64,000 nt of DNA from Saxidomus purpurata (lineage: Eukaryota > Mollusca > Bivalvia > Venerida > Veneridae). This document shows positions 32,829 through 46,900 of the stretch, one piece after another. Within the stretch, counting starts at the first letter, position 1. Each line of letters begins with the position of its first letter. The translations under genes were made by a program, and so were the position numbers. The DNA is taken from NCBI GenBank assembly GCA_022818135.1, contig JAFMSR010000006.1:36536746-36600745 (forward strand), in the 5' to 3' direction. Under the pieces are notes generated by a model, which was not told where the DNA came from, did no database searches, and saw nothing but the letters and a program-made list of their open reading frames with translations.

Positions 32829-35800
32829 CTATGTTGATTCATTTCTTGCCGACTCTGTATCTGGACTCGCCTTGCTACCTCCCATGCTTGAAGAATCAGG
32901 ATTCGTCTTTGGATTTCCTACATTAGCTGCATCTTGACTCCCTCTTGGATTTCCTACACTTGCTGAATCCGGATTCGATCTTGGATTTCCTGACCCCACT
33001 GTCTCTGAATCAACTCTCTCTCGTCCTTTTCCACCAGACGCCGATGCCGCCTGCTCCGCTAGTGTTCTAGCAGGAGCTGGTTGGGGAGTAATCTGTTTAA
33101 TGACTAGTTCTGGTCCACCGCCGTAGATCTGGTACAGGTACTGCCACATCTCTCCAGACAACTGACCATGGTCAGAATTTGTTCGAACCATCAGCTGACC
33201 AGTTTTCACAATAGCAATTCTTTTGTTGTCTATTGGGCCTGGTGGATCTAAAATATCAAGTTTTGAAATATTGTACTGTTATGGAACAAGCTTCTATTTC
33301 CTTATAAATTAAGAACTATAACTGAAAGTTTCGACTCTCATGAGTCAGGTTCCTTATAAATTAAAACAAAAATACAATTTTACATGTTTTGGGATGGCAA
33401 CAACTACTCCAGCTTTGTTTTGATTTTAGGTATTTGATTTGTGTCTCACTTGAGGCAATCAGACCTGGGTTCAATTATTTTTAAAAGTAATTAATTAATT
33501 ACAATTAAAACAGAAATTCTTCAATTAAATTACAATTATAATTACATGCTTTTTACAGAAGTAATTAATTAATTACAATTATTCTAAGGAAAACAATTAA
33601 TTATTTTTTAATTATTTGGCAATATATTCACAATTTCACATAGAATCATGTTACTATCAATGACATATTAAAATGCAGATTTATAATTCCTCATTGAATT
33701 TTCAAAATTTCAAAGGTTACTGTCTGTCGTGAACACCATTTACAGATTCTTATTGCATTTCAAAAACTTATGCTTCAAAGTTGACTGTCTGAACACAGAG
33801 ATTATTGAACACTCTGTACATACTCACCCACTCCCCCTGTACAATGGATGACAACAAACTCTCCTTCAAGCTAATTATACTACCAGCTATTGTAATTCAA
33901 TGGCTTAATTTTATCAATGGTTGAGCAACAGTTTAGGTTCATATCCAGATTACATTAATACCTCTTTCACTTGACAGGCAAGTATCAGAATTTATACCCC
34001 GGGTGATACACAACTACTGCACAATAACCTGTATTTTTGCCATATTTTTATAAAACCCTTCTGCAAATTAAAAAAAAATTAAATTAATTTAAAATTATTT
34101 TTTGCATTTTTTTGTATTTTAATTAATTAATTAAATAAAATAGTTTCTGCCTCAATTATAAATTATTTTTAATTTTTTTAAAAAATTAAAATAAATAAAA
34201 TTAATTAAATTGTAATTGTAATTGACCCAGGTTGGAAACAATATCAGAATATGGGTATACACATGTATGTAATAAAACAATAAAGTCTGTAATTAACTTA
34301 ACTGTGTGAAACAATAGACACACATTTCCAAAGAATTTAAGTATACATGACTGTAGTTGTTATTGACAATTGCCTTGTTGCTTTTGAGGAAAACCATTAT
34401 CCATTTAACATTTCGGATAAAAATGATCGGAACATATACATATATTAAGTCTACACTGAATGTAGGACTAGTGGGTAACCACAGTAAGGGAGAGTACTCC
34501 TGGACAATTACAGACCTTCCAAAGGTGCTTTGGTATCAGCGTACTCTTTCATACCTTTTTAAACTTCTTTCTAAAGTATAGTCAGAAATTACAATCCAAA
34601 GTAACCTCTGATGAATTGCATGTCATAACTATTTTGGTCTAGATCACAAGTGCCACAGAATATTTACAACCCTTGCGCTGCTGTGTTCAGGTAAGATCCC
34701 TAAATCAGAATACTAATTGTCAATAGGCTTGGATACATAAATGGTACCAAACACAACTAGTTTTTCTTTTAATGTTTTGCTAAATAAAATTCAATGAAGT
34801 TACTGGTTAAATGGTTATTTGTTGCCATCCCTCAAAATGTTGTTTGAATATATTATCTTGGCTAGTGATTGCTAGCTACATGCTAAAGCTCCCTGATGTT
34901 TTCCTTTGTTTTAAGTCGGCAAATCATTCTTGTACAACAGAAAACATCAACTTGTAACAAACACGACATGTGAATATTATGCTACAGTTGCATTTAAATA
35001 ACAAACAAGCACCCCATAGTCTAATGTATTTCCTTTATGAGTTTTATCCACAACAAATATATACCAGCTACTCATTAGAAACACTTGAAAGAGTGGGGAC
35101 AAAAAGCTTTCTCACTGCATATAGCAAAGGAGCAGTGTGGGCAGCCCTGCTGTTGTATTTGGTGCAGCTAGATTCTGAGTTTTGGCACTAATCTAACAAC
35201 AGGAAATTGATATACTACTAATACATACGGTCCTCCTTCTCCCGTACAAAGTTCTCCCATTCTTTAAACCATGACATACTGATGGCAAATATCACACTCG
35301 GGTTGTCCTCATCCTTAAACTTCTCATTCAACTAGAAAATAAAGATTTTTTAATAGAACATAAAACTCAGGTGTTGTACATACTTGTCTTAGGAAGGCTT
35401 ATAGGCCAATAACCTAATCAATTATTCCCAACGCCTGCTCCCAATCTAGGAAGGACAATGCATCGTTACAGCATCATTATCATTGTGATATTAAACAAGG
35501 TCGCTATTGGGCTTTAATACCATCTTTCAAAACAGCTAGTATTTCACTGTAATTTCTTTAAATGATCTTACATATTTCTTAGACAGTTTAACAAGAAGTC
35601 TCTTTCTTTCATTTACTAATACATTTTGTAGTACACTACTGTAGTAACAATTTCAATTTTTATATCAAGCTGTTGTCACTGTCTTAGGTAACAATATTTT
35701 CTGATAGAAAGACTTGTTCCAATGAATCCAAATACAGATACAATGTACATGTGAAGAAGATCTAACCTTGATGAATTCTTCGAGCTCTGTTTTCTGTCTA

Positions 35801-37994
35801 TTTCTCAGGCTCTCTAGTTCCTTGTGACATTGTGTACACGGAAACAGGTGATTGCACGACGGTCCTCCTCCAAACCTATAGGGTGGGCAAATGATCTCAT
35901 TATAGAGGTCTATGGAAATGAGCCCTGTTGTGTGAAATTTACTTATACAGCAATTGCAGAAACAAGATTTTTCATTATAGATCACAACATAAATCACATG
36001 AGTTAAGTGCCACTTAGGTTGTTGGAGATTTATCAGTAAGTAAAAAGGATTTACATAAGACAGCATATCCCTACAGGCTACAGCCTTCTCTACATCCATA
36101 CTAAACACATTGTGAGCTTTTTGTACAGCCAGGTTCAAATCTTGTATCATATAAGCCATTTACTTTAAAGTATCATGCACTTTCACAGAAATGAGTAAGT
36201 ACGATGTATTTAGCTTAATTACACTTTCTATTATTTCATTTCTCTAATTTCACATGCAATCAAGTCACTTTGCTCAAGTTTACCTATGTTCTAACATAAA
36301 TGTACATCTCTTCAGTGCAAAGAGGTAAAATTGACCTGGCTGAGTCTCAGACCTATCTTCTTGTGAAGTACAGGTTATCATGTAAATATGTTGTTTTTTC
36401 CAGGTGTTCTATGTAATCTTGTGCAAGGACTTTTCACAATAGCTTGTAGTAAATTGTAAAAGAGATATTATATAACTATATACTCACCTATCATGCAGGT
36501 ATTCCCACAACACCTGTGTAAGAGGTTCTACCATATCTCCAATGCATTGTATTTTACTTGGAGGCACTCCTGCAATACGTCAATTTAGAGCTATTCAATT
36601 CACTAACTTTGTAAGCTACATTATGTATACAGTAAACTCTGTTTTTAACGAACTCCTTGGGACCATTTAAATTTGTTCCTTATATCCAGAGTTTGTTATA
36701 TCAATATAACATTTTCATATAAAATAGAGAAAAAAAAACTTGGGCAGAGAAACTTGTTCATTATATCCGTATTTTCGCTATACCCGGAGTCGTTTTATAC
36801 AGAGTTTACTGTAAAAGGTACAGTGCTTGTTGGACTCTGGCTTGGATTTGAACCTTCAACCTCCCACGCCCATGATGGATGCCTTAACCATTGCTGGGAG
36901 ATCCTGTATTTCAACATTGTATTACTTAACCAAATACAGTTTTTCCACATTTTTAAATTGCTAATTTTGCCGACTATGCAGTATTTGCTGAGGACCTCAT
37001 CCTACACCACCATAATCATTGGTTTTTTTTGTGACACAAGTAAATTTGCACCAATACTTTTAAAGATTTTTTCCAATCCTTTGGCTGCTTTTAGATTTTA
37101 AGAGATAATTGTGAAAGATTGACTATTAAACAAACATGTTTACACTTTATGCAAAAAACACTTGATCACAACCTTTGTGTATTTCAAATCAATAGAACTT
37201 TATTAAAGTAAAAGACATTGTGTCATTCTGCTTTCCTACCTCCGTGAGGGCACAAGAAATCTTCGTTAGTAATGGGTCCTGGCTCAGCAAATGTATTGAA
37301 TCTGTTGATCCACTGCTTTGTTACAAAGAAATGCATCAAACTTGGCTGAAATGTAAAATACATACACATTGAATATGCATGATGTCACATTCTAGAAAGG
37401 AATGAACTGAACAAAATAGCACTTTAAATTACTCATATATAGAGTTATAAATTTATGTAGGGAATAATGATAGAATTGTGCTCTATAGATTCTATAACAA
37501 TATTTATGCATGCCTTTCTTTCATATTTTTGTTGCTTCTTCGCTAGAAAGCGTGGTAAAAAAGTGTTTCTTATTTTTTAACCGTATCGTTGAAAAAATAC
37601 TGGGCTATATGTATAGCATGTGCTTTTGATTTAAAAAGCAATGCAAGAAAAGATTTTCCATACAAATAATACACTTTGCCGGTGAGGCATCTTGCTTGGT
37701 AATACAAGCACTACAGAAAATTTTTTATCTAATGAGATCCTGCGACTTTAAGAATGTTTTTTTTTTAAAAGAAAAATGATGCATTCTTTGGTGTCAGAAA
37801 GTGTTCAGCCACTGATATTGTATTGTTAATACCATGATGTATTATGTTAATGGAAAACGCATGAAAAAGTATGCATTTTCGGGTTGTAGAGTGATGTACA
37901 TGTAGAATGAAATACACTGAAATGATTTACCTCCTTTTTACTCATGAGATCCATGGCTTCTTGTCTAACACTGTTCATATGATCATTCTGTTTC
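32829..37994 (-). CDS. USP20/USP33: USP20/33 exons 15-20: two DUSP domains and a repetitive tail
   Basis: Exons 16-18 encode the first DUSP ([20 protein letters not shown], then [19 protein letters not shown]); exons 19-20 encode the second ([41 protein letters not shown]). The last about 65 residues are a low-complexity tail with three to four degenerate copies of an xVGNPRxxxD block, not seen in the human proteins as I recall them. Confidence 0.9.
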
Positions 37995-40900
37995 CTGTAT
38001 GAACACAAGTAACACTTTAAGTAAATGTTATCATGTAATCAGTCTACTAATCAAGACAAAACTCTTAAACAACTTTCACAGCTTTCCTTTTTCATTTTAA
38101 TTTACTGTCTGTTTTAACATGGATTTTTATGCTTTTACTTTAATGGAAGTATAAATGTAGAAAAAAAATGTAAAGGAGGTAGGGTACCTGCTGAATCATA
38201 GCAAACACTACCATTTGAACACAGATACATGTTTTTCTACATTGAATATGAGCATAATGTGTATACAATTTAACAAAAAGTTATGTAATTTGATTTGTCT
38301 ACCCTGAAAAAATTCAATAAAAGTTCAAATCAATCTGATCACTGGAATGTAGTTCATGTGCATGTTTCTATGCTGAACTTCAACCGGTATGCAACAGGAT
38401 GCTGAATCAAGACCAACTACCAATACTCTGTTGCATAGAGAGCCAGGGTAGGAAAGTGTATAAAAGATTTATAACACCTTGAACACACTAACCCATAGTA
38501 ACTGCTGGAAGTGCTACAAGATGTACTGACCTGTAGAAGAGGACGTACGCCTCACAGTTGATGACCTGATTGACGTCCACCTCCGTCACATACTGATCAT
38601 CAAACTCATACCACTGCTCCGTCAACACATTCTGACAATATGCTGTGTAATGACCACCTGAAACATATAACATCAACATGTCTCTAACATGAATTTTTAC
38701 TGTTTAACTGTGATGTTTGTTTGTTTGTATATGTGCTTATGGTTTGCCGTCCTTGTTCAAGGTATACATGGTATGACCTGGTTTAACTGTGATGTGAATA
38801 GATATATATATATTTATATGGGGTGTGGATGGGGGCTGCATGGCAAAGATCAATAAGTGAAAACTAATGGCTCCCTCTCCACTATGGGTTCAAAGTTCAT
38901 TCATTTAAGTTAGTTATATAGATAGCTTAAGGTGATTCTATTCAGGCGCTCTTCTGTGCTGAAAAAAAGTGCAGTTTTGGAGAATTTGGGTTATATTTGC
39001 AACTTCCTTCATCAGTAAAAGCTAGATGGTTAAAATATTACATGCAAGTCTCACAAGCTACTGTGTGCTAATTGAACAAAGTTTAAATATTACTATGTCA
39101 AAAGCAACTGCAGCTGCCTTTGCAACCAGTGTAGTGTGATCATGATCTATAGTGTTCACTATTCAGCAAGTAAATTCAATGAGCACCCCTGTCAACTTCT
39201 AGTGGTATCATCCAAATTGAAAGATGAACAAGTCCATTTCAGGAATAAAGCAGAGCTATATCAGGTTGCTAAGACTGTCTGGGAAATGGTTTGACTTACC
39301 TCCGGCTGTTCCATGATGACATATAACTGATACAAGATCATACACTGTCACAGTACTACTATGGTCTGAAATGATGCAATTATAAAAGCTTACTTATAAA
39401 TCATGTGTCTCAGTGTTTGGTATAGATAAAACCAATTTTTACATTTCTAATCTGAGGTTTTGAAGTATATAGCATTTAAGAAGGGGAGGCGATACACTCT
39501 GCATTACAGAATCTTAACACCAAATCTCATACTATTGTATATGTACAATATTTGTACATATACATCTTGTATAATTAAACTATATCAAAACTGCATAAGA
39601 TCTGAAGATCTACAATTATTTGACACACTGCAGAATTTTTTTTTATCATGATTCTAAATGATGACAGACTACATTGACAACTTAAACAGCAAAGCATAGG
39701 ACATAACTTAGTCCACAAGTGACAGAAATAGTTTTCTTCAGAACACTATGGATGCCCTACATCTGAACCAAAGGGCTCTGGATGAGCTAACAATGTTACA
39801 TTCTGCTGTATCAATAGTTTACTTACCCTTGTGTAGATATGGTTTCATGTCAAGATTCGTGAGTGGAAATGAAACGTAAGTACTGATCTTGGATGAATAG
39901 AACTCGTGTCTAAATCTCTTCAGGTGTATACACAATATCTGCAACAAACAGCAAACTTGTTTATACTTTCTGTACCATGGTATACCACAGCTTCATAAGA
40001 TTTGATGAAACTTTAAATTGTTACTGTAACCAACAAATACTGCAACAAGAACTTTGACCTTTACCCTTACAGAGACAAATGACTCTGGACTTTGAGAACA
40101 GTATAAGTCAGGCAAATTTGTGCAGTCTGACCCAAATCTCCACTGTTTAATATACAGCCAGTAGATTTGCAATGAGCCCCCATTCAACAATTAATGGTTT
40201 AGCCCGAAGTGAACGAAGGACAAGTCTATTTCAGAAATTTACAAAGATAAAGATTAATTCTCTCATATGCTTTTAAAGAATTGTATCTAGTGCTGTTACC
40301 TCTGGTAATTGTAAAACTTTTGAATATTTCAGTCCATTCCTCAACCTGAAAATGAAAGAAACGTGATAAATTATCCAATACATCATATTTTTGTGTTTTA
40401 CTTCTGTCTCAACAAGTGCCTTCAGTTTTTACCATAAATTGTTTACATTAAAGAGCTGATTTCAATTTTTATCTAGTTTTATCGAAAACTGAGTTAAATG
40501 AAAACTTACTTTTTACATTTCTCGCAGCTGTACATGTTATCTCCCTTGAGCTCGTCTGCGGAGAAGAAAGCTGCGAGACAGTCCTGCAGGGTTATCACAG
40601 GTCCTAGGAACCAGCTGCAAATGATAGCATGTGCAAAGTTTCATTTAAACATGTCCATAAACTCCAACTGGAGAAATATATAATTAACCCAACCAGTCAC
40701 ATTCAGTGAATGAGCAGTAAAATAGCAACACACCGACTGAGTACTGATATTCATTACTGCTAGTATATGAAATTGATTACTAGGATCTCTTTCAGGGTTT
40801 ATTTAACCTGGATTTGCCATCAATTAAACAAAATCTACACTTTTAACAATACATGTATTATTAAGAGGTTAGCATACTGCAATATTCCAGTGTTAAATTT

Positions 40901-43900
40901 TGGACAAGAGAAAAACTTGAGGTATTAAGTACTAAATTTTGTTTTTGACACAATGCTAGATAGATGGAAAAGTACAACTGCTGAGTGGACTTCAATATTC
41001 TTCAACTAGTACTACAGTAAAATGGCAAAATTTGAATTCTTTTCAGAGTAAAAAAATGAAAAGATCGTTATTTATAATTTAAAAACTGAAAAAAAAGTAT
41101 TTTTGGTATAATTTGTGCGTTACACTGAACTTTGCAGGATGAGTTACTGGTACTAAAGCAGGTTGGTACCACAGCTGAACATGTTTGCCTGGTATCACAA
41201 GTCATATAATATACTATTACTGTTTAGCAAAAATAAAACCAAACATATTTCACTTGTTTTTATAAGAAACCAAATATGAAGTGATAAAATGTATTAATAG
41301 CAGTGCAACCAATGTTTAAGGATTCAAAAAAGAACTGGTTTGATGCTATCAAGTAACCTATCATAAAGTACAATGCCAAAGAAAGGATATATATATATAT
41401 ATATATATACACACAGTTGAACTCCATATCTGGACACCAATTGTTTCCAATTTTTCTTTCTTCACAAATATCTAAGTCCCATATGTTTTTACTTCTTGCT
41501 ACACAAAAATATGTCTTAATTAACCTTGACATTTAGTACCTTCATGTTTCTATTATCTAAATTTTTTACTGTAAACATATTTCTAAAGAAAGGCTAATTT
41601 GAAGCTTTTAATTCTATCTGCTAAGTTTAGAAGTAGCACATGTTACTTCTCGTATATTTTTAAGGCAGTCATAGTGAATGTGATGCAATAATATATAATT
41701 GTAATAAGTATTTTCCTTGATTTTTTTGTATTCTGTAATCTATATAATAGCATAAAAACACTGTTTTGTTCAAAATCTTGTCTAACACCATACTGATTTA
41801 CACTGGCAATCTATATTTTGGTGAGAGGTTGGAGTGAGGAGTATTGAAGTGGCAGTGAGGTCTTTAATTGGCTATTTTTTAATACTTAGTGGTATAATTT
41901 TTATTATACTGTCTTAAAATACAATAAAGCATTGTAAAACAATCCATTAAGCCATGTGTGACCTGTAAAGCAGCTACTACATAATGGCAAGACTTGTTCA
42001 GAAATAACACGGATGCTATACTGTAAAACATCTGCACTATACATCTTGTCATGAAATTTCATAATGATTAAATACTGTATACTACAATAACTCTAAAGTT
42101 TGCTTCAAATGCTTTAAGACTAGTTTTAACTTGAGAGATGTAGGACACGTCCTGTTATACAATTCTGGTATAATCCAGTTATTTGAACATCTTTTGTAAA
42201 TTAATCAAGTAACCCATAACAAGAGGGCCAAGATGGCCCTATATTGCTCACCTTGGTACAAGTCCACTTGCCTGGTGGAAGATCACTAGATAATGTTATA
42301 TACCAAATAAGTTTTCCTATATACGCCTTTGTAAAACAAATGATCCCCCCCCCCTGGCAAGGTCAATTTTGACCCCAGGGGCATAATTTGAACAAACTTT
42401 GAAGAGGTCTACTAGGCAATGCTACATGCCAAATATCTAAGCTCTAGGCCTTGTGGTTTCAGAGAAAAAGATTTTAAAGTTTTCCCCATAAAGTTTTCCC
42501 AAAAAAGCCTATGTAAAACTAAGTGACCCCGGTGCGGGGGTCAATTTTGACCCAGGGGTCATAATTTGAACAATCTTGGTAGAGGTCCACTAGCCAATAC
42601 TACATGCAAAATATATAAACTCTAGGCCCCTTGTCCTTTCAAATGAAGAAGATTTTTAAAGTTTTTACTATATAAGCCTTTGTAAAACTAAGTGACCCCC
42701 TCCGGGCCCAGGTTTTTTTTGATCCGAGGGTCATAATTTAAACAATCTTCGAAGAAGTTCACTAGCCAATGCTACATGCCAAATATCTAAGCTCTAGGCC
42801 TTTTGGTTTCAGAGAAGAAGATTTTTGAAGTTCTTCCTACATAAGCCTATGTAAAACTAAGTGACCCCCTGTTTGACCCCCTCATGTTCCATTTGGGCCC
42901 GCATAATTTGAACAATCTTTGGTAGAGATCTACTAGCCAATGCTACATCCAAATTATCTTAGCTCTAGGCCTTTTGGTTTCAGAGAAGAAGATTTTTAAA
43001 GTTTTTCCTATATATTCCTATGCAAAAATAAGTGACCCCGGTGCGGGGGTAATTTTTGCCCCGGGGCAGGGGTCTAATTTGAACAATCTTGGTAGAGGTC
43101 CACTAGACAATGCTACAAGCCAAATATCTTAGCTCTAGGCCTTGTGGTTTTAGAGAAGAAGATTCTTAAAGTTTTTCCTATATATGCCTATGCAAAATAA
43201 TAGTTTTTTACTAAGTGCCCACCCCCCGGGGTGATTTTTTTCGGGGGGGTCCCCCCATAATTTGAACAATCTTGGTAGAGGTCCACTAGACAATGCTACA
43301 TGCCAAATATCTAAGCTCTAGGCCTTGTGGTTTCAGAGAAGAAGATTTTTAAAGTTTTTCCTATTTGTTGCCATAGCAACCAAAGTTCTGCATGGAATGG
43401 AATTCTTTGAACAACTTTGATCATGCAAGGAACATCCCTGCAAAGTCTCATCAACATTGGCCCAGTGCTTTCAGAGTAGATGTCGTTTGAAGGAAATGGT
43501 GGACGGACGGACGGACGGATGGACGCCGGACAGAATGCGATCCTAATAGCTCACTCTGGCACTTTGTGCCAGGTGAGCTAAAAAGGGCTGTAACTCCAAT
43601 TTTACTGATCCCTATATGCTGCTTTACAAGCGACACAATTAAGTTACTGTAAATAAAAACAAGTAGTTGTTAACTATTACCAAACTTCCATTGAAAAACT
43701 GGTACATGTATAATAAAATATTTGTCTTGAACATTTTAAAAATTCTTACTTAAGAGATTTTTGTTTTGACCTTTATTAGAGTGGTTGAACCTCTCCTTTT
43801 AATACTTTTGGTGTATATTTTCTGTTAACATAACAATTGAAAATGTTTTGATATTTAAAAAAATATAAGGTAATCCTTGACGCATCTATATTGACTGTGA

Positions 43901-46900
43901 TTGTTTACCTTCAAGCAACTAAATTGACATGTTGACTTATAACATGATGTTACTTGTTACAAGGACCTGTGCTAGCGCTACTAAAGTAACTCTGAGTTTT
44001 CAAGACAGAAGCCCAGATTCCAACCTAGTGTGACAAATACTGATGGTTCCACCAATCCAAACCTTACTCGGTAGTCTCAGAATTTACAACAGTAAAACTA
44101 CTATCTTATAATCTATCTCTACTGATTGATAATAATGAGTAAAGGTGGGTAAATTATTTCAAAGTACAAGCCCTACCATTTTTACAAGAATTGTCATAGC
44201 TGAAACACATATTCTACCGCAAACACATGTCTTATATATACGAACACAAATTTCTAATGTTATTCCCACTTAAGACTGTTTCCTACAGACAGTCCTCTCC
44301 CTATCCACTGCCTTACTTCCCAATCCACTTGATCACCCGCTGTAACCAACCTTGCTATACCTCATTTCAGGTCCCATCTTTCCCCCTTACATTCTAATCC
44401 ATTCTATTTATTAACTAAATTTATCACTTGTGCACCAAACTATAAGCCACATTCTTCATTAGCCTGTCTTACCTTTGCACTGTATCATACCCTGGGGCAA
44501 TTAACTACAACCTCTCTCCTTCCTTCTAGTATTATGCACTATCCCTCTGTCAACTACCCTCTAAGTTTACTTTCTTTCTTCATCTATTCTGGCTTGTATT
44601 ATATTTGATATGTAACATTTAATATTTACATGTTCCTTCTCAAAAACACATTTTCTAATTTTTAAAAAAGTGAAAAATGCCTGGCCTCAAACGCCATGGA
44701 TTTGCTAGATCCTGTATTCATTCTGTTGGTTTTAAAAATTCTGATGTAATACCTTAAATAAGCATCATTTCTGACCCAACCCATCATCTGAGTATCTTAC
44801 CTTCTCATCCATTCCACCATCCACTGTAACCAGCCTTGGTGGACCTCACTACAGGCTCCGCCTTTCTGTCCGGTGCTATGACTAGAGGAATGTAGCATGT
44901 GGACATGGTCCTTTGATGGTATAGGTAGAGACAGGTCCTGAAATGTCTCTTTTGTTGTAGAAACCTGTAAGTAGGTAAATAAACTTACAGTATGAAAATG
45001 TATTGCAACTAAAACAGTCAACCAGACACAAAACTTATCAAGGTAATTTGAACAAATAATCACGAGTAAAAGTCAAGGAAGTTTCTGCTCATGGTAAAAT
45101 TTTGATAACTCAAGGCTTCATCTTGACAAGCTTTCCTATAATAATCTTAGCTCTAAATTTACTCAAACACAGGCTGATATGCAAAAGGTATATTTCAAAT
45201 TAATTGACCTCCTTTTACAACTAAGGAATATCTTTTAATTCTCTACCACAATATTGGAATGCAGATGGCTTTAAGCAATAATAAATTTTCTTTCTATTTT
45301 TAGAGAACAATAAGCACAAACCCACAAACACAGAATTATTCCTGCTGAAAAAGATCGTACCTTTAAACTTCCCCAAAACCTCTACCATACCTAATTTTAC
45401 AAAACAAACTTTTCACAGCTATGAAGTGTAACATACCCTTTCACAAGTCAGGCATTGCACAGAACTGCTGAGTTTTCCATCAAATATATCGGAGATCACA
45501 CTTTTGAACTGTAGTGATTTCTTAGAACCTGATATAAACCACAAAATAGTGTTAAAGTCAATATCAAACGCCTTTCTCAGTTTGTCAAAAATTTAACGAA
45601 AATGTAAGACAGACTGGTGGAACTAGTCTAAATACACAATGTTGAAAGGTGGGTATATCTTTCCTGACATTTCAAGGCAAAAACATTTCTCGATGTTACA
45701 GTACTAGATGAAAGACAGGAAAGGTGGCATACTAGAGCCTAATTTCAGTGAAGATTCTATTTACTTCCTGATTATATATCAAGGGACTAACTAAAGTTAA
45801 AACAACAACAGAAAACATCAAGCATACCTGACCCCACAGACTGGTTATATTTTCCATGTTGAGGTTTGCTGTAAATGGTGGTTGGTTCCCTGTCTGTTGA
45901 ACTTGATATTGTCCTGTTACCACGGTGACGCGATCTCAGAGGCTCCACTTCAGCATCTACATAATCTCCTGCATCACTTCTCTGGTCCTCCGAACAAGTG
46001 CTTACATTGTCACCTACTTTCTTTGACATGTTTATACTATCTTTCTTGTCTTTCAGATAACCTGGCCTGTTTGCAGCTTCTGAACAATCATCTGACTTGC
46101 TGAAAGAATTCTTTGATCTCCTTGACGATATGTTCATTTTTGAATATTCACTAATATCACTGTTTTCATCACTTGACTGATTTGTCTCTCTTTCACTTCC
46201 TATGGCAGAGTCACATGTTTCATAGTCGCCATCTGACTGGCTACTGTTACTGCTGGTATCCATTGACAGCTGTCTATCATGTCGACCAATCACTTGGGAG
46301 CTATGTTGCTCTTCATGAATATCAGACTCCATCTCATGGTCTTCTTGCTCTTCTGTGATTGGTTGTTTCAACTCTTCATGTAACTGGTCCATGAAACATC
46401 TCAGAAACTCTTGTGTGTCCTAAACAGTCAAATAAGAAAAAATATCTAAACATATATTTAATCTCTCCAATAAACTAGAGTTATCAATGTATGCGATTCA
46501 TACACCAAACAGTGTGCATTGACTAAAGAAACCAGAGCTAAACATGTGTAAATGAACATGTTATAAATAAGCAGGTTTAAGCAGAGAAGCTGAAGTAATA
46601 CTTGACTTTGTGTAAGATGGGATGGGACCGACAGGTGGGACAAAATGCATGATTACTATATAACCCCCACTCTACTTCATAAAGTGGGGTTATGATGATA
46701 AGTTTTAGTGTAGAAAGGAGCAAGATTTGTTATCAAATCTCAGCAGAGTCATACACCACAATACAAAAATCATGTATGTGTACCAAGTTTGAAAGCAATG
46801 CAGCAAATATAGTTTCTTGACTTTTGACCTGTAAGTGTGACCTTCTGTTTCAAGTTATGTATAATTGTGCTGACTTGTAAAAAGTGTTTAAACAGTACAA

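Noticed and set aside
35665..36159. 164-codon minus-strand frame
   Set aside because: Only the part at 35767-35875 is real (USP20/33 exon 18); the rest is read-through into introns on both sides.
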